Shown: piece by piece, positions 46,245-64,000 of the stretch
Layout of the letters: each line of letters opens with the position of its first letter
Position numbering within the stretch: the stretch's first letter is position 1
DNA from: Volvox africanus
Taxonomy: Eukaryota; Chlorophyta; Chlorophyceae; Chlamydomonadales; Volvocaceae
DNA length: 64,000 bases
Assembly (NCBI GenBank): GCA_030268105.1
Contig: BSDZ01000080.1
Coordinates: 4,217,501-4,281,500, forward strand
Direction of reading: 5' to 3'
Translations under genes and position numbers: made by a program
The notes under the pieces: model-generated
What the model was told of the DNA's origin: nothing
Seen by the model: the letters and a program-made list of their open reading frames with translations, nothing else
Databases searched by the model: none

Positions 46245-48948
46245 GGCTGTACCCAAGCCGAAACCGATAGGGAGCAGACCTAGGATGCCATCTCAGTAGC
46301 ATCATTAGTTCACAAAATTTTAATATATATTTTTTTAGAAGCGGCAATCACGATGGTAAAAGTTGAAGCGAGGGTAACGACTGTAACGAGAATAACCTTG
46401 TGAACAGACGTGACGGGTATAACAGGGTAGGCGGTTGTGAAGTACATAACATTATTACATCACACTGAGTACATAACCTTTGATGCTTTGAGTTGCATTT
46501 AGTTTTTGATCAGGCGAGCGCGTAAGGCCCAGTCGAGCCAAAAGGCTAATTGACCGCGAGTTCGGCATGAGAACAGGCAAGAGATATAGCATCAAGAGCA
46601 AGGAAAAACGGAAATGGGGAAGATAGCTATAATCCGATTTCTAGGCGGAGCAGACGAGCAATGCCGCACGCATATGTTGGCAATAAGAATAAAAGTCGAC
46701 TGCCAAGTTGGTCGTCAACTTGGTTAATCAAAGGAGTGTTGTTCGAGCCAGCCTGCCGACCTGAACCCCGAAGCCTCCGAAACCCGCGTGGGGAACGTAT
46801 GGAGGGCATCCCATTATAGCACGTAATCGTCTCCCAACGCGTCTGTCGTGACATGCGGTTTATTGAACCCCGATAGGCTCTGATGAACCCAGGACGGTTC
46901 ATTTCCTGGGGCCTGGTTCTCTTGGTACGGTAGCGTACCAGTAGTCTTATACGTTTCTGCGTTACATCCTGGAGTGGACCTTTTGCGGAAACGCATGATT
47001 CACTGTTGCGAGCTTCGGAATCTCATCCAGTGCGTATGATAGCGCATCATAATTCTACGTGTCAGAGTGTAATGGACAGTCAAGTTGGAGAGGACGAGGC
47101 CAGGCGTTCTGTCAACCTTCATTAAACCCTTCATTCCGCCATTCCATTTCTAACGAGGATTAATTGAACAAGACTCGACAGTGCTTCCCGTGCTTACTAA
47201 TCAGCCGGCTTGTCCTAAGCACTGCAATCCTTTCAGGGCATAAATCAGCCAGCGAGATTTTGAATCGTCGACGTCCGTCGACTGGAGCGCAATTCAAATG
47301 ACGTCATAAGGGCTGCTACAGAACGTAACCTCCGTCCAGACAAGTAACCCGTTCCAGGAACGCTGGGTATTTAAGGGGTTTAAACGAGTGATAACCTCGA
47401 AAAAAGGAAACTGCCTGCCTGATTTCCTGCCAAGGGTACCCAGACGCGAAGGAACGAGCGCTGCCACCGCCCATCAAATTTCTCAGCTCACACACCAGAA
47501 ACAGCCCAGGCATAAGCACCTGCCATTGCAACCTTGCAGTCTATCCAGGCCTGCATGGCACGTCCAGCATCGAGGAGCTCCACGCAGGTTTCAGGTATTT
47601 GACCTGTCTTTTGGTGTAAGCCATCTTGCCGTTCTGACACGTTGCATCTCCCCGGAACGCATGGAGCAACTTCACGATGCGGTTCTAAACAGGGGCTCTA
47701 CCCTCTTCAACCAGACCTTGCGAACTCGAACATTATGCCGGGGACCCCTTCGCCCGGTTGAAAACTCCGCCTATCATTCAGAAGTATGCTCTACACGTAC
47801 TTACATTGATTATGGTTCCTGGATACGGGTTACCGTCATTTTCCATACTATGACGAAAACGTCAGCCTTGATACTTATTCATGTTCTGATAACGTACCGA
47901 AACGGTTTACGAAAGGTGTATACCGCAGCCCGCCATGGTAGAGCCCTAACTGGGAGCATGAGGGACCCTCGGAGACCAGTTGAAGCGATTAAATCCATGG
48001 CAGTTTACGATCAAGGAGGGGTAAGCTTCCAGATGGTTCGCCGAAGAGCTTCCCTTGAGATATGCTGGCTATTAATTTAGCCTTTCATTGGCAGTAGCGC
48101 ATGAGCAGCAGAGTGCAGAAGAAGCTTGAGTGTGTTAAGCTGACGCCGCTCCCCCCATGAACATGTTTGGGAGTTTCGCCCTTCACCGATCAAGCTTAAT
48201 CGGTGAAGGTATAACGGCGACACGCCCTCAAAGCCCAAGCAGGAGTGCGAGGAGGGGAACGAGGTGGTAGCGTGTGAATGCGGGGTGGCGATCGCGAGTT
48301 TGGCAGGCATGGAGGGCGCGGCAGGGGCAGGGTCGTGCACCAAACAAGAAGTTGCACCGAGTTCAAGGACAGTGATAGCGGGGGTGGGCAGCGATACAGA
48401 TCGTCCGTCAAGCCTGAGTCAATGGTGGGCATATTTAAATCCTGCAAAAACCTGTGAGTATTCATTGCGGCCTAGCTTGCAACCTGCATACTGGATCTCT
48501 GCATCAATCTGTGCTGACATCCAGACACAGTACACATGCGAAACTTTGCTATGGCGTTGCCGAATACATATAGCCGCATGGCAAGCCAGGCAGACAGAGA
48601 TATAGCATCGCTAAGATCACTAATATACGAATTCTCATGAACTACTAAGCACAATAAAACCATCCGCACGGCTAGGTACATCTCCCAACGTCGGCCGCTG
48701 GCCTACATCTATCTAACTGACTGGTTCCGCCTGTATCTCTACGTGCATGCAAGATGGTATCATAATCAGTTACCAGTCCCCACGATGAATCCGTGAAGGA
48801 CGAAGAGACAGGGCTGAGATGGAACACGAAGGGGCCTGGAGCACCAGCTCCGCAGCGGTAATGGTCACGCAGGCACGCACTGACAAAACTATACATGCGG
48901 GACAGTCGGTACGGGGACATTGGGAAGGCACCCGCTCCCAAGCAGTCA
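46245..48948. other. Gene-poor spacer
   Basis: No supported gene. A 230-codon plus-strand frame at 47388-48080 has no motif and is overlapped by minus-strand frames. The left third (46300-46620) is AT-rich. A 28-bp palindrome lies at 48181. Confidence 0.4.
48181..48208. repeat. 28-bp palindrome
   Basis: CTTCACCGAT and ATCGGTGAAG form a perfect 10-bp stem around CAAGCTTA, which itself contains the palindrome AAGCTT. It is not next to a known gene end, and the run of T expected of a simple terminator is missing. Confidence 0.75.
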
Positions 48949-51900
48949 CTATAGCCGCCCCACCGCATGGGGCTCGCCAATCTGTGATAGCACGGGGTCG
49001 GGCTGCTGCATCCATTGCAGGCCCATTTGGAACAATGCGGCGCGCTGCTCCGTGGTCAATTGTGTGCGCATCAGGCCCAGGCCTTGCGGTTGGTTGGCTG
49101 CAGCTTTCATCAACTTTCTCGCGCCTGCATGCAAGGGTATTTCGGGACCAAATCAGACCATCCAAATGTAGGCATACCATAGATAATCCAGCGACCCACA
49201 TATGTTGTGAAAGACGCATGTCCAAACTCATGTCTAGCCAGCCCGCTGTGTCCTAAGTAAATCCTGCCCGAAAACCAGGACGGCAACAAGCACCCAACAT
49301 GCATGCAGCACACCGTCAGTGCCAACCCTGCCCTGTTTGGTCCGCTTTTGCCTTCTACCGCCCAAACGCACATATGTACACCATTCGCAGTATCATCACC
49401 CTTTATATTGCTCCTGTGCTGTTATGTAGTTATGCACGATTCATGTGCACCGCCCTTGCAAACGCACCATCAGTGCCATCATTGCGCGCTTGTTTCTGCG
49501 CGTATTATCTGTACAAAATTCGGCGGCTTCCAAGCACACCAGCCATCCTTCCGACTGTTAAGAAACTAGCAGCTGCCTTGCATTACCTCTCCGCCGAACT
49601 TGCCTGTTGCGCTTCGCTCTTGTTGCTACTGAGGATACACGAGTCACTTCCTCCACTCCAGGGCCCTGGAAACTTCGCAACCTGGTATCCCACTTACCAG
49701 CCGATTTAGGTCCCTGTAGTGTCGCCTGCATGAGTGGACTAGTGTCATTGAAATGCCGCCGTTCGTTGCCGCGCCGTTGAGGATGCCGTGTAACGGCCTC
49801 GATCGCCGACGGCGTGCTCTGCAACAGGCTCAGGGCGCGCTGCAGGTAGCCATGCGGGTCAAACAGAGCGCACAGTGCTGCATCCATCTGTTCGAGGACC
49901 TCGGCGCCGTCTGGCTGCCGCGTCCATAGCGGGTACAGCGTGCTAAACAGCAGGTTGACGCACAGGCGCATGGATAGCAGCAGGATGGGCAGCGTGAAGA
50001 ACATGCCTGACCGCTTCTGTCGCAGAGCCTTGAAGCGGCTTGCAAAGTCTATATGCAGCGCGAAAAGCCTCTCCCGTTGCAAAGCCGCCATGTCCTCAGC
50101 ATCAAGCGATGCATGTATGGAACGGGCGGTATTGGCCGCGGAAGCCAGTGCAAAAGAAGGGCTGGACCTCAGCGCACGGCCTACATGGGGAGGCAGGCCC
50201 AGGATGGGCGGCGAAGCGAGCCCCGGATCAGTGGTCTCCCCTCCGCCGGCTCCAGCGTTGGCAGCGTTTGCTGGTGAGGCGCTGCGTTGGTTGCGACTTG
50301 CGGTAACGGGGGTGGTTTGGTGGCTGGAGTTGGGCCGGGAACGAGGGTTGCCGGGCAGATTCAGAGGACCGAAAACGGAGGTCCCGTTGCTACCGCCCCG
50401 AGGCCCGGGTGAAGCCGGCCGACTTTCGGGCTGAGGGCTGCCTGGCAGCGAGGAGTAGAGTGGGGTGACGGCGAACGAGACACGTTGTGTGTCAGCCGTC
50501 ATCGGATGATGGCGATGCAGTTGCTGTGTCTGGGGCTGTGATTGTGGTTGTGATTGGGGCTGTGACTGCGGACGCGACTGTTGCGGCTGGGCCTGAGTGA
50601 CTGCAGACGTCACAATCGGGCGATCACCCGCAGAGCCGAGGCCCGTGGCACGGCTGCTGCCGAGCGTGTCGGGCGGAGTGTTCAGTTGCGATCGATTGTC
50701 AACGCCGTCGCCCCTACACCCAGTATTGCTTGCGGCCGTGCCCTGCGCCTGGCGCTGCTCCAGCTTCTGGCGCACGTATGCCTGATAACCGAGATCGTAC
50801 TTTTGCAGGTTGGTCATCTGCTGGATGCTAATGCTCGCGGGCAGCTGCACGCTGCCTCTGAAGTTGACGCTTCCCGCATGGCTGCGGCGGCCTGTCAGAC
50901 CGCCACCACCGCTGCCACCGTCGCCGCTGCCGCCGATGCTGCGCGGCTGTGAGCTGCGTTCACCCGCAAGCACACTGGTCCGTGAGTTCTCCCTGCAGCG
51001 CAGGATGCCACGGCACCGACCCGAGGTCGGTCAGCTAGATGGGGAATCAAGGGCGTTCCCCGAATGACATGCCGCGGACCTTGTAGGCCTCCCCGGCTAA
51101 CTGACAAAAATCACTGGTTCACTGAATGAGGAACATTGAATGAGGATCTAGCGCCGCGGAGGATAGAACCGAATATATCATAGTGGGAAACAACAAGTGG
51201 GCTGCCATCCATAGCGAGATGATGCTTTCCAATCAAATATGGTCAGGATGTTACACCCGCTCCGTGAACCGCACATAGGCACGCGATCGTTGGGGTACCC
51301 ACATACCGTGGTGGCCCTTTAGCCAACCCAGGGCGGTCATCTTAATTCCATGCCAGTATCTGTCCGTGCTAATGTCACAACGAATCGCGGTGCGCGCAAC
51401 CTAGCCAATCCGGCAAAAGGCAAACCCTTGCCATGCCTGCATGACCGGTCTCATGCCTCGCATCTATGGCCTCAGAATAGGAGCTTACCCACCTAGCATT
51501 ACTTTGCTGCGCTGGGTAGGACGGGTGGCCACGGACGAGTTCCTCGTGTAAGAAGTTAACGAGCGTGATGAGCAGCTTAGCCATGCCCTCGCTGCTGAGT
51601 TCCTCCTGGGTCCGGTTAAATTCTTCTGTCGTCAGCCGCCCCTTGAGCGCCTCAGGGGCCTGGTGCCGGTGCCAGTCCGCTAGGGCAGCTTCCAGCTGGC
51701 CCTACACGCGAAGGACGTGGAGTTGGGAATTGGACGGTTGAGGGGAGGCAAACAGAGGGAGGGAAAGCGCCAACCCTCTCGCTCAATCGTGAAGCGGCCG
51801 GGGAACATAAAAAGGTGGCCCAGACGTGGACAGCAGGTGGGTTGAGCAGCTGCTTTGAAGAGAACCTGTCAATCGAGTGTATGCTTTAGGCGGGATACGC

Positions 51901-54306
51901 ACCAAAAATAAACAGATAGGCAACACCTCACCACTCTTGAAGGTGGCACATTTACCGTGTCAAGGACTGTCATCGTGCGCGTTGGCAGCTGTTTCGAAAT
52001 CACAAGGAACGATGGAGGTGCCGATGTCAAACAGGTTACAAAGCAGTGCGGTAAAATCGCAAACACCACCTCATCTCGCCCATGTACTACCTGCAACGTG
52101 AGGACAACCTCCGGAGTCACCAACAGTGGCTGCGTAAGCTCCTCCAGGACCTCTAACCGTGTCGCGTCAAGGGCGCCGCCCCCAACTCCGCTGTCATCCA
52201 TCAGCCGGCCGCTGCTACTCCGGGGCCAGGATCCCGACCGCCGACTACTAGCCGCAAAACTGCTGCGGCTGCTCAACGCCCCGCCGCGGCCATCAAACAG
52301 CCCTGTCGCGCCCCCTCGCCCTGAAGTGGACGTGCCAAAGCTGCTCCCGCCAATACCCCCAATCCCACTTCCTCCCCCGGCACCACCGACGAGCGGGCTG
52401 TCGCGGTCGCCGGCACCACCTTGCGGCGATTTGTGGCGTGACGCGGCTTGAAGGGTCGTGAGACTTTTTCTTGCGAGCGTAAGATCGAGATTGAAGGGGT
52501 GAAGGTACTTAGTGGCCATGTCTAGGAAGTCTGTACCACCGGGGGCCCGGCTGGCGGCGGTGGAATCGCCAGGACGACCGTTGAAGAGCTCCTCTAACGA
52601 GTCTGAGGAGCCTGGGCCACCCTGCAGGACCGGGGCAGCGGCCGGGAGCTCTGTGAAATTCAAGAGGTGGGTTGGGACTCTGATGGCGGCGCAAGTAGAT
52701 GTTTCTTCTACAGTGCGCAAGAAGGTTCCGCTCTCTAATTGTGTGCCTTAATAGGTTTGCCACGCAAGGAGCTCCTTCGCAAGGAGCCAGGTTAGAAAGC
52801 ATGAACACCAACATACGGTGCAGGAAATCAGCCAGATCCACGGCCCACCACCCTGGGTATACCCGGAGGCGCCTCGCTGCTATGCATGTCCGATCCGAAC
52901 TGCATTTGCGTTGTTGGACGCCCTCTTCCCTGCCGTTTAAGCCATCCGAGGTCTTATCGTGCAAGTAGGGCACGGTCAAACAGGTGGGGCACAGTTTTAC
53001 ATAAGCCTCGGTAGCCCAGCTAAGGAAAGGGGTTACGAGGATGGCTGCTCACCTCCGTGTCTCCTAATTTTTCTGTCCCTGATCCTAAAACGCTATTTCC
53101 AATGCCCAATTGCAGCACAGCGGCTGGGTTGATAACCGCTGGGACCCTGTAGCGGTGGGTCACCGGCGGCACACTAATGTGTATCTCATCCTCCACATGG
53201 CCTTTGGCCTAGGCAACGGCGGCACGGGGCAGAGCGGGACGGAGGGGCAAACGAGACAGCGAGTACGGGACATTAACTCCCAATTCCAATTTTCCAGGTT
53301 TTTTTGACTTAATAAAGGGCATAAAAGTTAGAATTAGTAAAGCCTCAAACTGTCGATGGCCACAATACTTGATACGTGCGCACTAGAGAGGCGCCAGTCG
53401 TATGCATGTATGGTCAGTGCTGTGCTGTGAGCAACTGGCTCCATCAAGCCGCTCATTCCATCCGTACGCATGACGTACATACCCGCAGCGTCGTCTTAAT
53501 ATGGGTCTCCGTCAGCGGCACGTTGCGGTTGACTAGGTCCATGGTCGCTTTGCTGGGCCTTACACCGACTGATTCAAGGTAGCGCGTTGCAAACTCGCGT
53601 GACACAAGCTGCATATAGCGTGCAGAAAGGCGGGGACGTAGTATGCATATGTATCACTGAGTGCGTGGCATATGGTGTTTACGAGCGCACTGTGATGAGG
53701 TTACATCATCATGGCAGGAACGCTGCACTGCCATGGTGGAAGGCAACATGGGCAAGCTCGCAACCTTGCATACCTGTGGCAACCCTGACACTATTCTCAA
53801 CCCCACCCAGAGGGACCCAACTTGGCCATCCGTGCTCGGGTGCTAGCTGGCTCCTTGGATTCCCACGATTGGCCCTATCAACTGATGATCATTGCCGGAG
53901 TGCACAACACACAGTATCCCATAACAGGTTAAGTAAGCACACGCTTGATAGATCGACCTCTTACAACTCCGAAACACAGGCGGCAACAAACTCACGGCGG
54001 TTATCGGTTCTTCCAGGACAGCCTGGACCATCGCCTGGGTGTAGCAGCAATACAGCAAATGCTGCTGTAAATCCCATCAACCATACCACCAACCATACCC
54101 ACCAACCATACCCAACCCTCACCGAACTTCCTGAGTACCTGGACGCTGGGCTTAAAGCTTTCTGGATCCTCCAAGGGCCGCAGCTGCAGCTTGAACACCG
54201 TTGGTTGCTCCGTCGACCGCACTTCGGCCATGGCATCGTCGGCACGGGGCGTTGGTATGGGGCTCAGGGCCTTCATTCGACGAGCCGCACCGCTTGATAG
54301 CGGCAT
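48949..54306 (-). CDS. Large uncharacterised protein with a hydrophobic segment near the C-terminus
   Basis: Exons with agreeing phase on the minus strand: 54306-54123, 54034-53965, then 53608-53483, 53208-53053, 52732-51956, 51701-51493, 51368-51307, then about 50995-49698 and 49124-48949 (stop). One small exon is missing between the second and third, and at least one between 51307 and 50995. The protein starts MPLSSGAARRMKAL; conserved-looking parts are DLVNRNVPLTETHIKTTL, VEDEIHISVPPVTHRYRVP, FLDMATKYLHPFNLDLTLA, a Leu-rich helical stretch around MAKLLITLVNFLHEEL, and GYQAYVRQKLEQRQ. Long Ser/Gly and Gln/Pro-rich inserts (QPQSQPQSQPQSQPQ) separate them. A hydrophobic segment, MFFTLPILLLSMRLCVNLLF, precedes an amphipathic C-terminus ending GEPHAVGRL. 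I do not recognise the family. It could be two genes, but exon phases and spacing favour one. It is divergent from the LC8 gene. Confidence 0.6.
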
Positions 54307-54910
<604 letters not shown>

Positions 54911-55974
54911 GCCTTGGCGAAGGTTCTGGCGCGCGGCCCGGAAATGACAATGGCGCGCCTGGATGTCTGGGTGGGTGTTTGGAGGAGCATTTCCCTGTAC
55001 AGATATATCCTAGGCAAGAAATAATGTAGGGGGCTGAGCGCCCCGAGGCCGCTCTTCGGACCAGCTTCGATCGCTTCGGCAGTCGTGGGAACGGCCTTCT
55101 AGATGGTTGCATGGGCAGGATAGCTTCACAAGCACATGATTATGACGTTATGTTTTAGTGACCTCAAGATAAAGTGAGCTGCCTGAGGCGTTTTGCGGCA
55201 GGCTGGACTTTATACTTCTTTATTTAACTTTCGTTGCAGAATGTATGTGTAACGCAACACGAATGTTATTTCTCGATTATCAGGGTGTGAGTCAAACCAT
55301 GACAGTCGCATGCGTCCTCTTGAGGCTGGACCCGCGGCATACGCACTGTGCTGAATACGCATTCTGTATACCTGTGCTGCGCTGCGTGCCTGCTCACAAT
55401 AGCCATCGCAGCTGCAGTATTGCTTGTTGGCTATAGAAGGGCGCCTTATTGGCCGATGTAGGGCGGCCTTACATTCAGAGGGGGCTGGTGCCACAAAAAC
55501 ACGCAATAAACTCTATCTGCATGTGTTTCAGATTTGTTGTGCCAGGCAGCACGTGCCAAACCACATCCTCGTACGACAGGATACGTGAAAACCTTTGACA
55601 GCCAACTAGCAGCAGATGATTCCTTTCCAAACGAGTTGTGCTGCATGTTTAACTACATATTGATATGAGGCCCACACTGCAAGCATGCAACTATTATCAG
55701 AAGCATATATGAATGTCTGGTTAATTACCAGCACATAGCTCATTGGTACGGCATTGCATGAAACCTAGAGGCGGCAGGCGACACTTCAAAGATGTAGCTT
55801 CGCCTTGCCCTAAGGCACGACGTGATGAAGACTCCATGTAAGCCGCACGAAACTGAAATGCGTGCACACAGGAAGTAATACAAAGTCAGCTTGGAAACTT
55901 TTCAGTCGCGTGAATAGAAGCTTGGGGAGGTGCATGACTTGGATGAGCATGGAGGAAAAGTCCCAGATTGTCCA
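54911..55974. other. Convergent spacer, LC8 and MCCB 3' flanks
   Basis: Contains the LC8 3' UTR on the plus strand and the MCCB 3' UTR on the minus strand. No additional gene seen. Confidence 0.45.
55248..55252 (+). terminator. TGTAA polyadenylation signal, LC8
   Basis: TGTAA is the usual polyadenylation signal of volvocine algae. This is the first clear plus-strand copy after the LC8 stop codon; the assignment rests on position alone. Confidence 0.4.
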
Positions 55975-62058
<6,084 letters not shown>

Positions 62059-62568
62059 TTCAGTCCTTCCGCCGAGTGGACGACAGAAGGCGTTCTGAAA
62101 GCTTGAATATTGTGAGTATCAAGCTTACAGCGCTTCCAGCTTAATAAAGCTGTAGCGGTTAACAGTTCTTCAATGCCTTGATTGGCAAAGGGAAAGCAAC
62201 TGTCCCGGTACCTTCTTACGTGGATCCAAGTCAGGGGGGTAGACTCTGTTCCAACAGCGCCTGGAAAACGACGTTACAATAAGATACGCATATGCGCAAT
62301 TGTATAGTAGCTCTTGGCTTTCAGCTTAGGGTTTGAGCCTTGTACCGTTGCAGGATAACGCATGCCCGCCAACGATAATCGTTTCATCGATAACATGAAC
62401 GTTGACGGTTAATGCCGTTCCAGGTTGCACTTGTATGATCCTTCTACATACTGTTTCAGTGTATTGACGCAAGCACATCGTACCTACCTATTTACCTCCC
62501 GTCGTCGACCTGGTTGGCGAGAGCCTCGTCATAGTCGACGGTCATCCTTTACATCGGCGCTGTTAGTC
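62059..62568. promoter_or_regulatory. Shared divergent promoter region, MCCB / Rossmann protein
   Basis: The two ATGs face away from each other across 510 bases. No coding signal is seen inside, so both 5' UTRs and promoters must be here. Confidence 0.45.
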
Positions 62569-64000
62569 ATGCGTTCAATGACCGCTTCAGGACGGATTTG
62601 CGCACCAGCGCGAAAGTTCCCGCTCGTGCGACCAAGCCGCGCGCTAGGTGTGGCGCCGAGGGCCTCTCAGGGCCGCGCGCTGGTCAGTGACCTGATCTCT
62701 ATGATGTATCCGCCAAGCGCTTACGTGTGACTCCATTTTGGAGTTATGCCGGCTTTCCTGTGGAACTCGATGGCATTTGCATCTATGCCACAGGAACCCG
62801 GCGATCTAGTGCTCGTAGCTGGCGCTACTGGTGGAGTGGGGCAGCTGGTGACGGCTAAACTTTTGGAGGTTTGTATTCAGCTTCCCCCTACTGTGGCGGC
62901 AGTTGCGCGTTGCCGGGACCCCCACCCTGCTCTGTGACAACGGTGGCCGGGAACCGGCGACAGCCGCGCGACAGTCATCTATGTCAGAGTGGCACTGGCC
63001 CGTGATCTCCCATAATGCGTGGCTCGGGTGTTTGTTCAGCTGTTGCCGACTTTGTCCAGTCTCAATTATCCGGGGGAGCGGAAAACCAGGGACCCGCGCC
63101 CTACGTCACGAGCATTGCACGCGCTGTCAAACGCGCAAGCAAGGAAAATGTTCACTGCATGTGGCCATCAGCTCTCCATCGTTCCACTGCTTGCTCGGCC
63201 CCGTCGCCTCCTGGGTTGGTCATTTCGTGTTCCAGCTAATTGTATTGCTGCATCGTAACATAGGCCTCGGCTGTCTCCCCCACCCCTTGTGACAACCCTC
63301 TCCTCTTGTTCTTTTGGACGTGTTCGCTTCAGAGAGGCTTCAGTGTGCGGGCGCTGGATCGGGCTCGCACCAACCGCAGCCGGGCGGCCCAGTTGTTTCC
63401 GGGCGCCGCTGTGGAGGTGGGCGCGAGCGCAGGACTGAGCAGCACAGGGCAGGGCGGGACCCGGCAGGGCGGGGCAATGGAGCGTTTATCTTCACTGCAC
63501 AAATGCAGGCGGTACTGCGCCTGTTAGGGTTGGGGGCCTAGGTGCTTGGGATCCGCGGTGGCTCACCTGCTGGGGCTGGTCTTGTTGCGTGCATACGCGG
63601 CTGGAGCTGCGCTGCGGGGCCCTCTCCTCTCGAGATCGTGTCCCTGGCCTTTCCGACCAAGCAGCGCACGTTGAAGGGATTCCCTAGGGAAATCCGGCCC
63701 ACAGCGGATCCAAGAAGATGGTCGGCCTCACCCATTATAAGCGGCAGAAATCCAACATGAGGGGTATACCTTGGTGCAGAATGGGGTGCGTTGTTGCGCT
63801 TCTCGCTCCGAGTTAGCATCGTGATAAGGCCCCGCTGTCCGCATGGCCCATTCTTGGTTTCCCTGTTTGACCGCGCCCCATGTGGGGACATGCAGGTGTT
63901 CCCCGCGGACTTGCGAGATCGGTCCACGATGTTGGGTCTGACGGATGGCGTGGCGGCGGTGTGTTGCTGCACCGGGACAACTGCTTTCCCATCCTCCAGG
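62569..64000 (+). CDS. NAD(P)-binding Rossmann protein, probably plastid, cut by window end
   Basis: Exons 62569-62724, 62794-62868, 63333-63416 and 63896 onward, all phase 0; the last reaches the window end. The first 45 residues are Arg/Ser/Ala-rich (MRSMTASGRICAPARKFPLV) and fit a plastid transit peptide. Exon 2 encodes the dinucleotide-binding motif GATGGVGQLV, exon 3 the second strand with RGFSVRALDRAR, whose Arg residues after the strand suit NADP, and exon 4 FPADLRDRSTM then AAVCCCTGTTAFPSSR. The TGTTAFPS motif is typical of plant and algal chloroplast atypical short-chain dehydrogenases (NAD(P)-binding proteins related to the TIC62/Ycf39 group). The substrate is unknown. About 140 residues are visible, roughly the first third to half. 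Confidence 0.8.

Noticed and set aside
47388..48080. 230-codon plus-strand frame
   Set aside because: No domain, no hydrophobic or charge pattern of note, overlapping frames on the other strand; not enough support for a gene.
53587..54297. 236-codon plus-strand frame with His/Thr/Pro repeats
   Set aside because: Antisense to exons 1-3 of the minus-strand large gene and largely made from short DNA repeats.

Overview
The window looks like nuclear DNA of a volvocine green alga (Chlamydomonas/Volvox group). Genes are split into many short exons with GTGAGN/GTAAGN donors and CAG acceptors. Coding exons are GC-rich beside more AT-rich spacers, and encoded proteins carry long Gly/Ser/Ala/Gln low-complexity inserts. 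One protein (LC8 dynein light chain) is almost identical to the Chlamydomonas flagellar protein. Exon models below were assembled by hand from reading frame, splice consensus and phase; where phases add up across every junction I say so.

Layout. 1-3.1 kb: no convincing gene. 3.1-5.1 kb (-): an EF-hand protein with one membrane helix. 5.1-9.7 kb: AT-rich, with a 527-bp foldback element (6032-6558) and a small hairpin. 9.7-10.9 kb (+): a small membrane protein, partly modelled. 11.6-13.0 kb (-): a multi-pass membrane protein. 13.9-17.4 kb (+): an AGC-type protein kinase with a ~260-residue insert. 17.4-24.4 kb: gene-poor, but containing about 0.8 kb of AT-rich DNA that reads as Rickettsiales-type bacterial genes (20453-21240), all truncated or frameshifted. 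24.5-28.0 kb (-): plastid 4-alpha-glucanotransferase (DPE1/STA11, starch metabolism), complete. 28.2-32.9 kb (-): tectonic, a ciliary transition-zone protein, complete in 12 exons. 33.4-38.3 kb (+): fused aminodeoxychorismate synthase (PabA-PabB, folate pathway), divergent from tectonic. 38.6-40.1 kb (-): a sulfotransferase. 41.6-46.2 kb (-): a large protein with the C-terminal region of SBP/SPL transcription factors joined to membrane helices, and two membrane exons just upstream of it. 48.9-54.3 kb (-): a long uncharacterised gene, divergent from an intronless LC8 gene (54.6-54.9 kb, +). 56.0-62.1 kb (-): mitochondrial 3-methylcrotonyl-CoA carboxylase beta subunit, complete in 11 exons, divergent from an NAD(P)-binding Rossmann protein that runs off the window end.

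The genes are not functionally clustered, as expected in a eukaryote: two serve cilia (tectonic, LC8) and the others starch, folate, leucine breakdown, sulfation and signalling. Three divergent gene pairs share short intergenic regions. The most unusual content is the rickettsial fragment, since rickettsial endosymbionts are known in volvocine algae; it could be a nuclear insertion or an assembly chimera.
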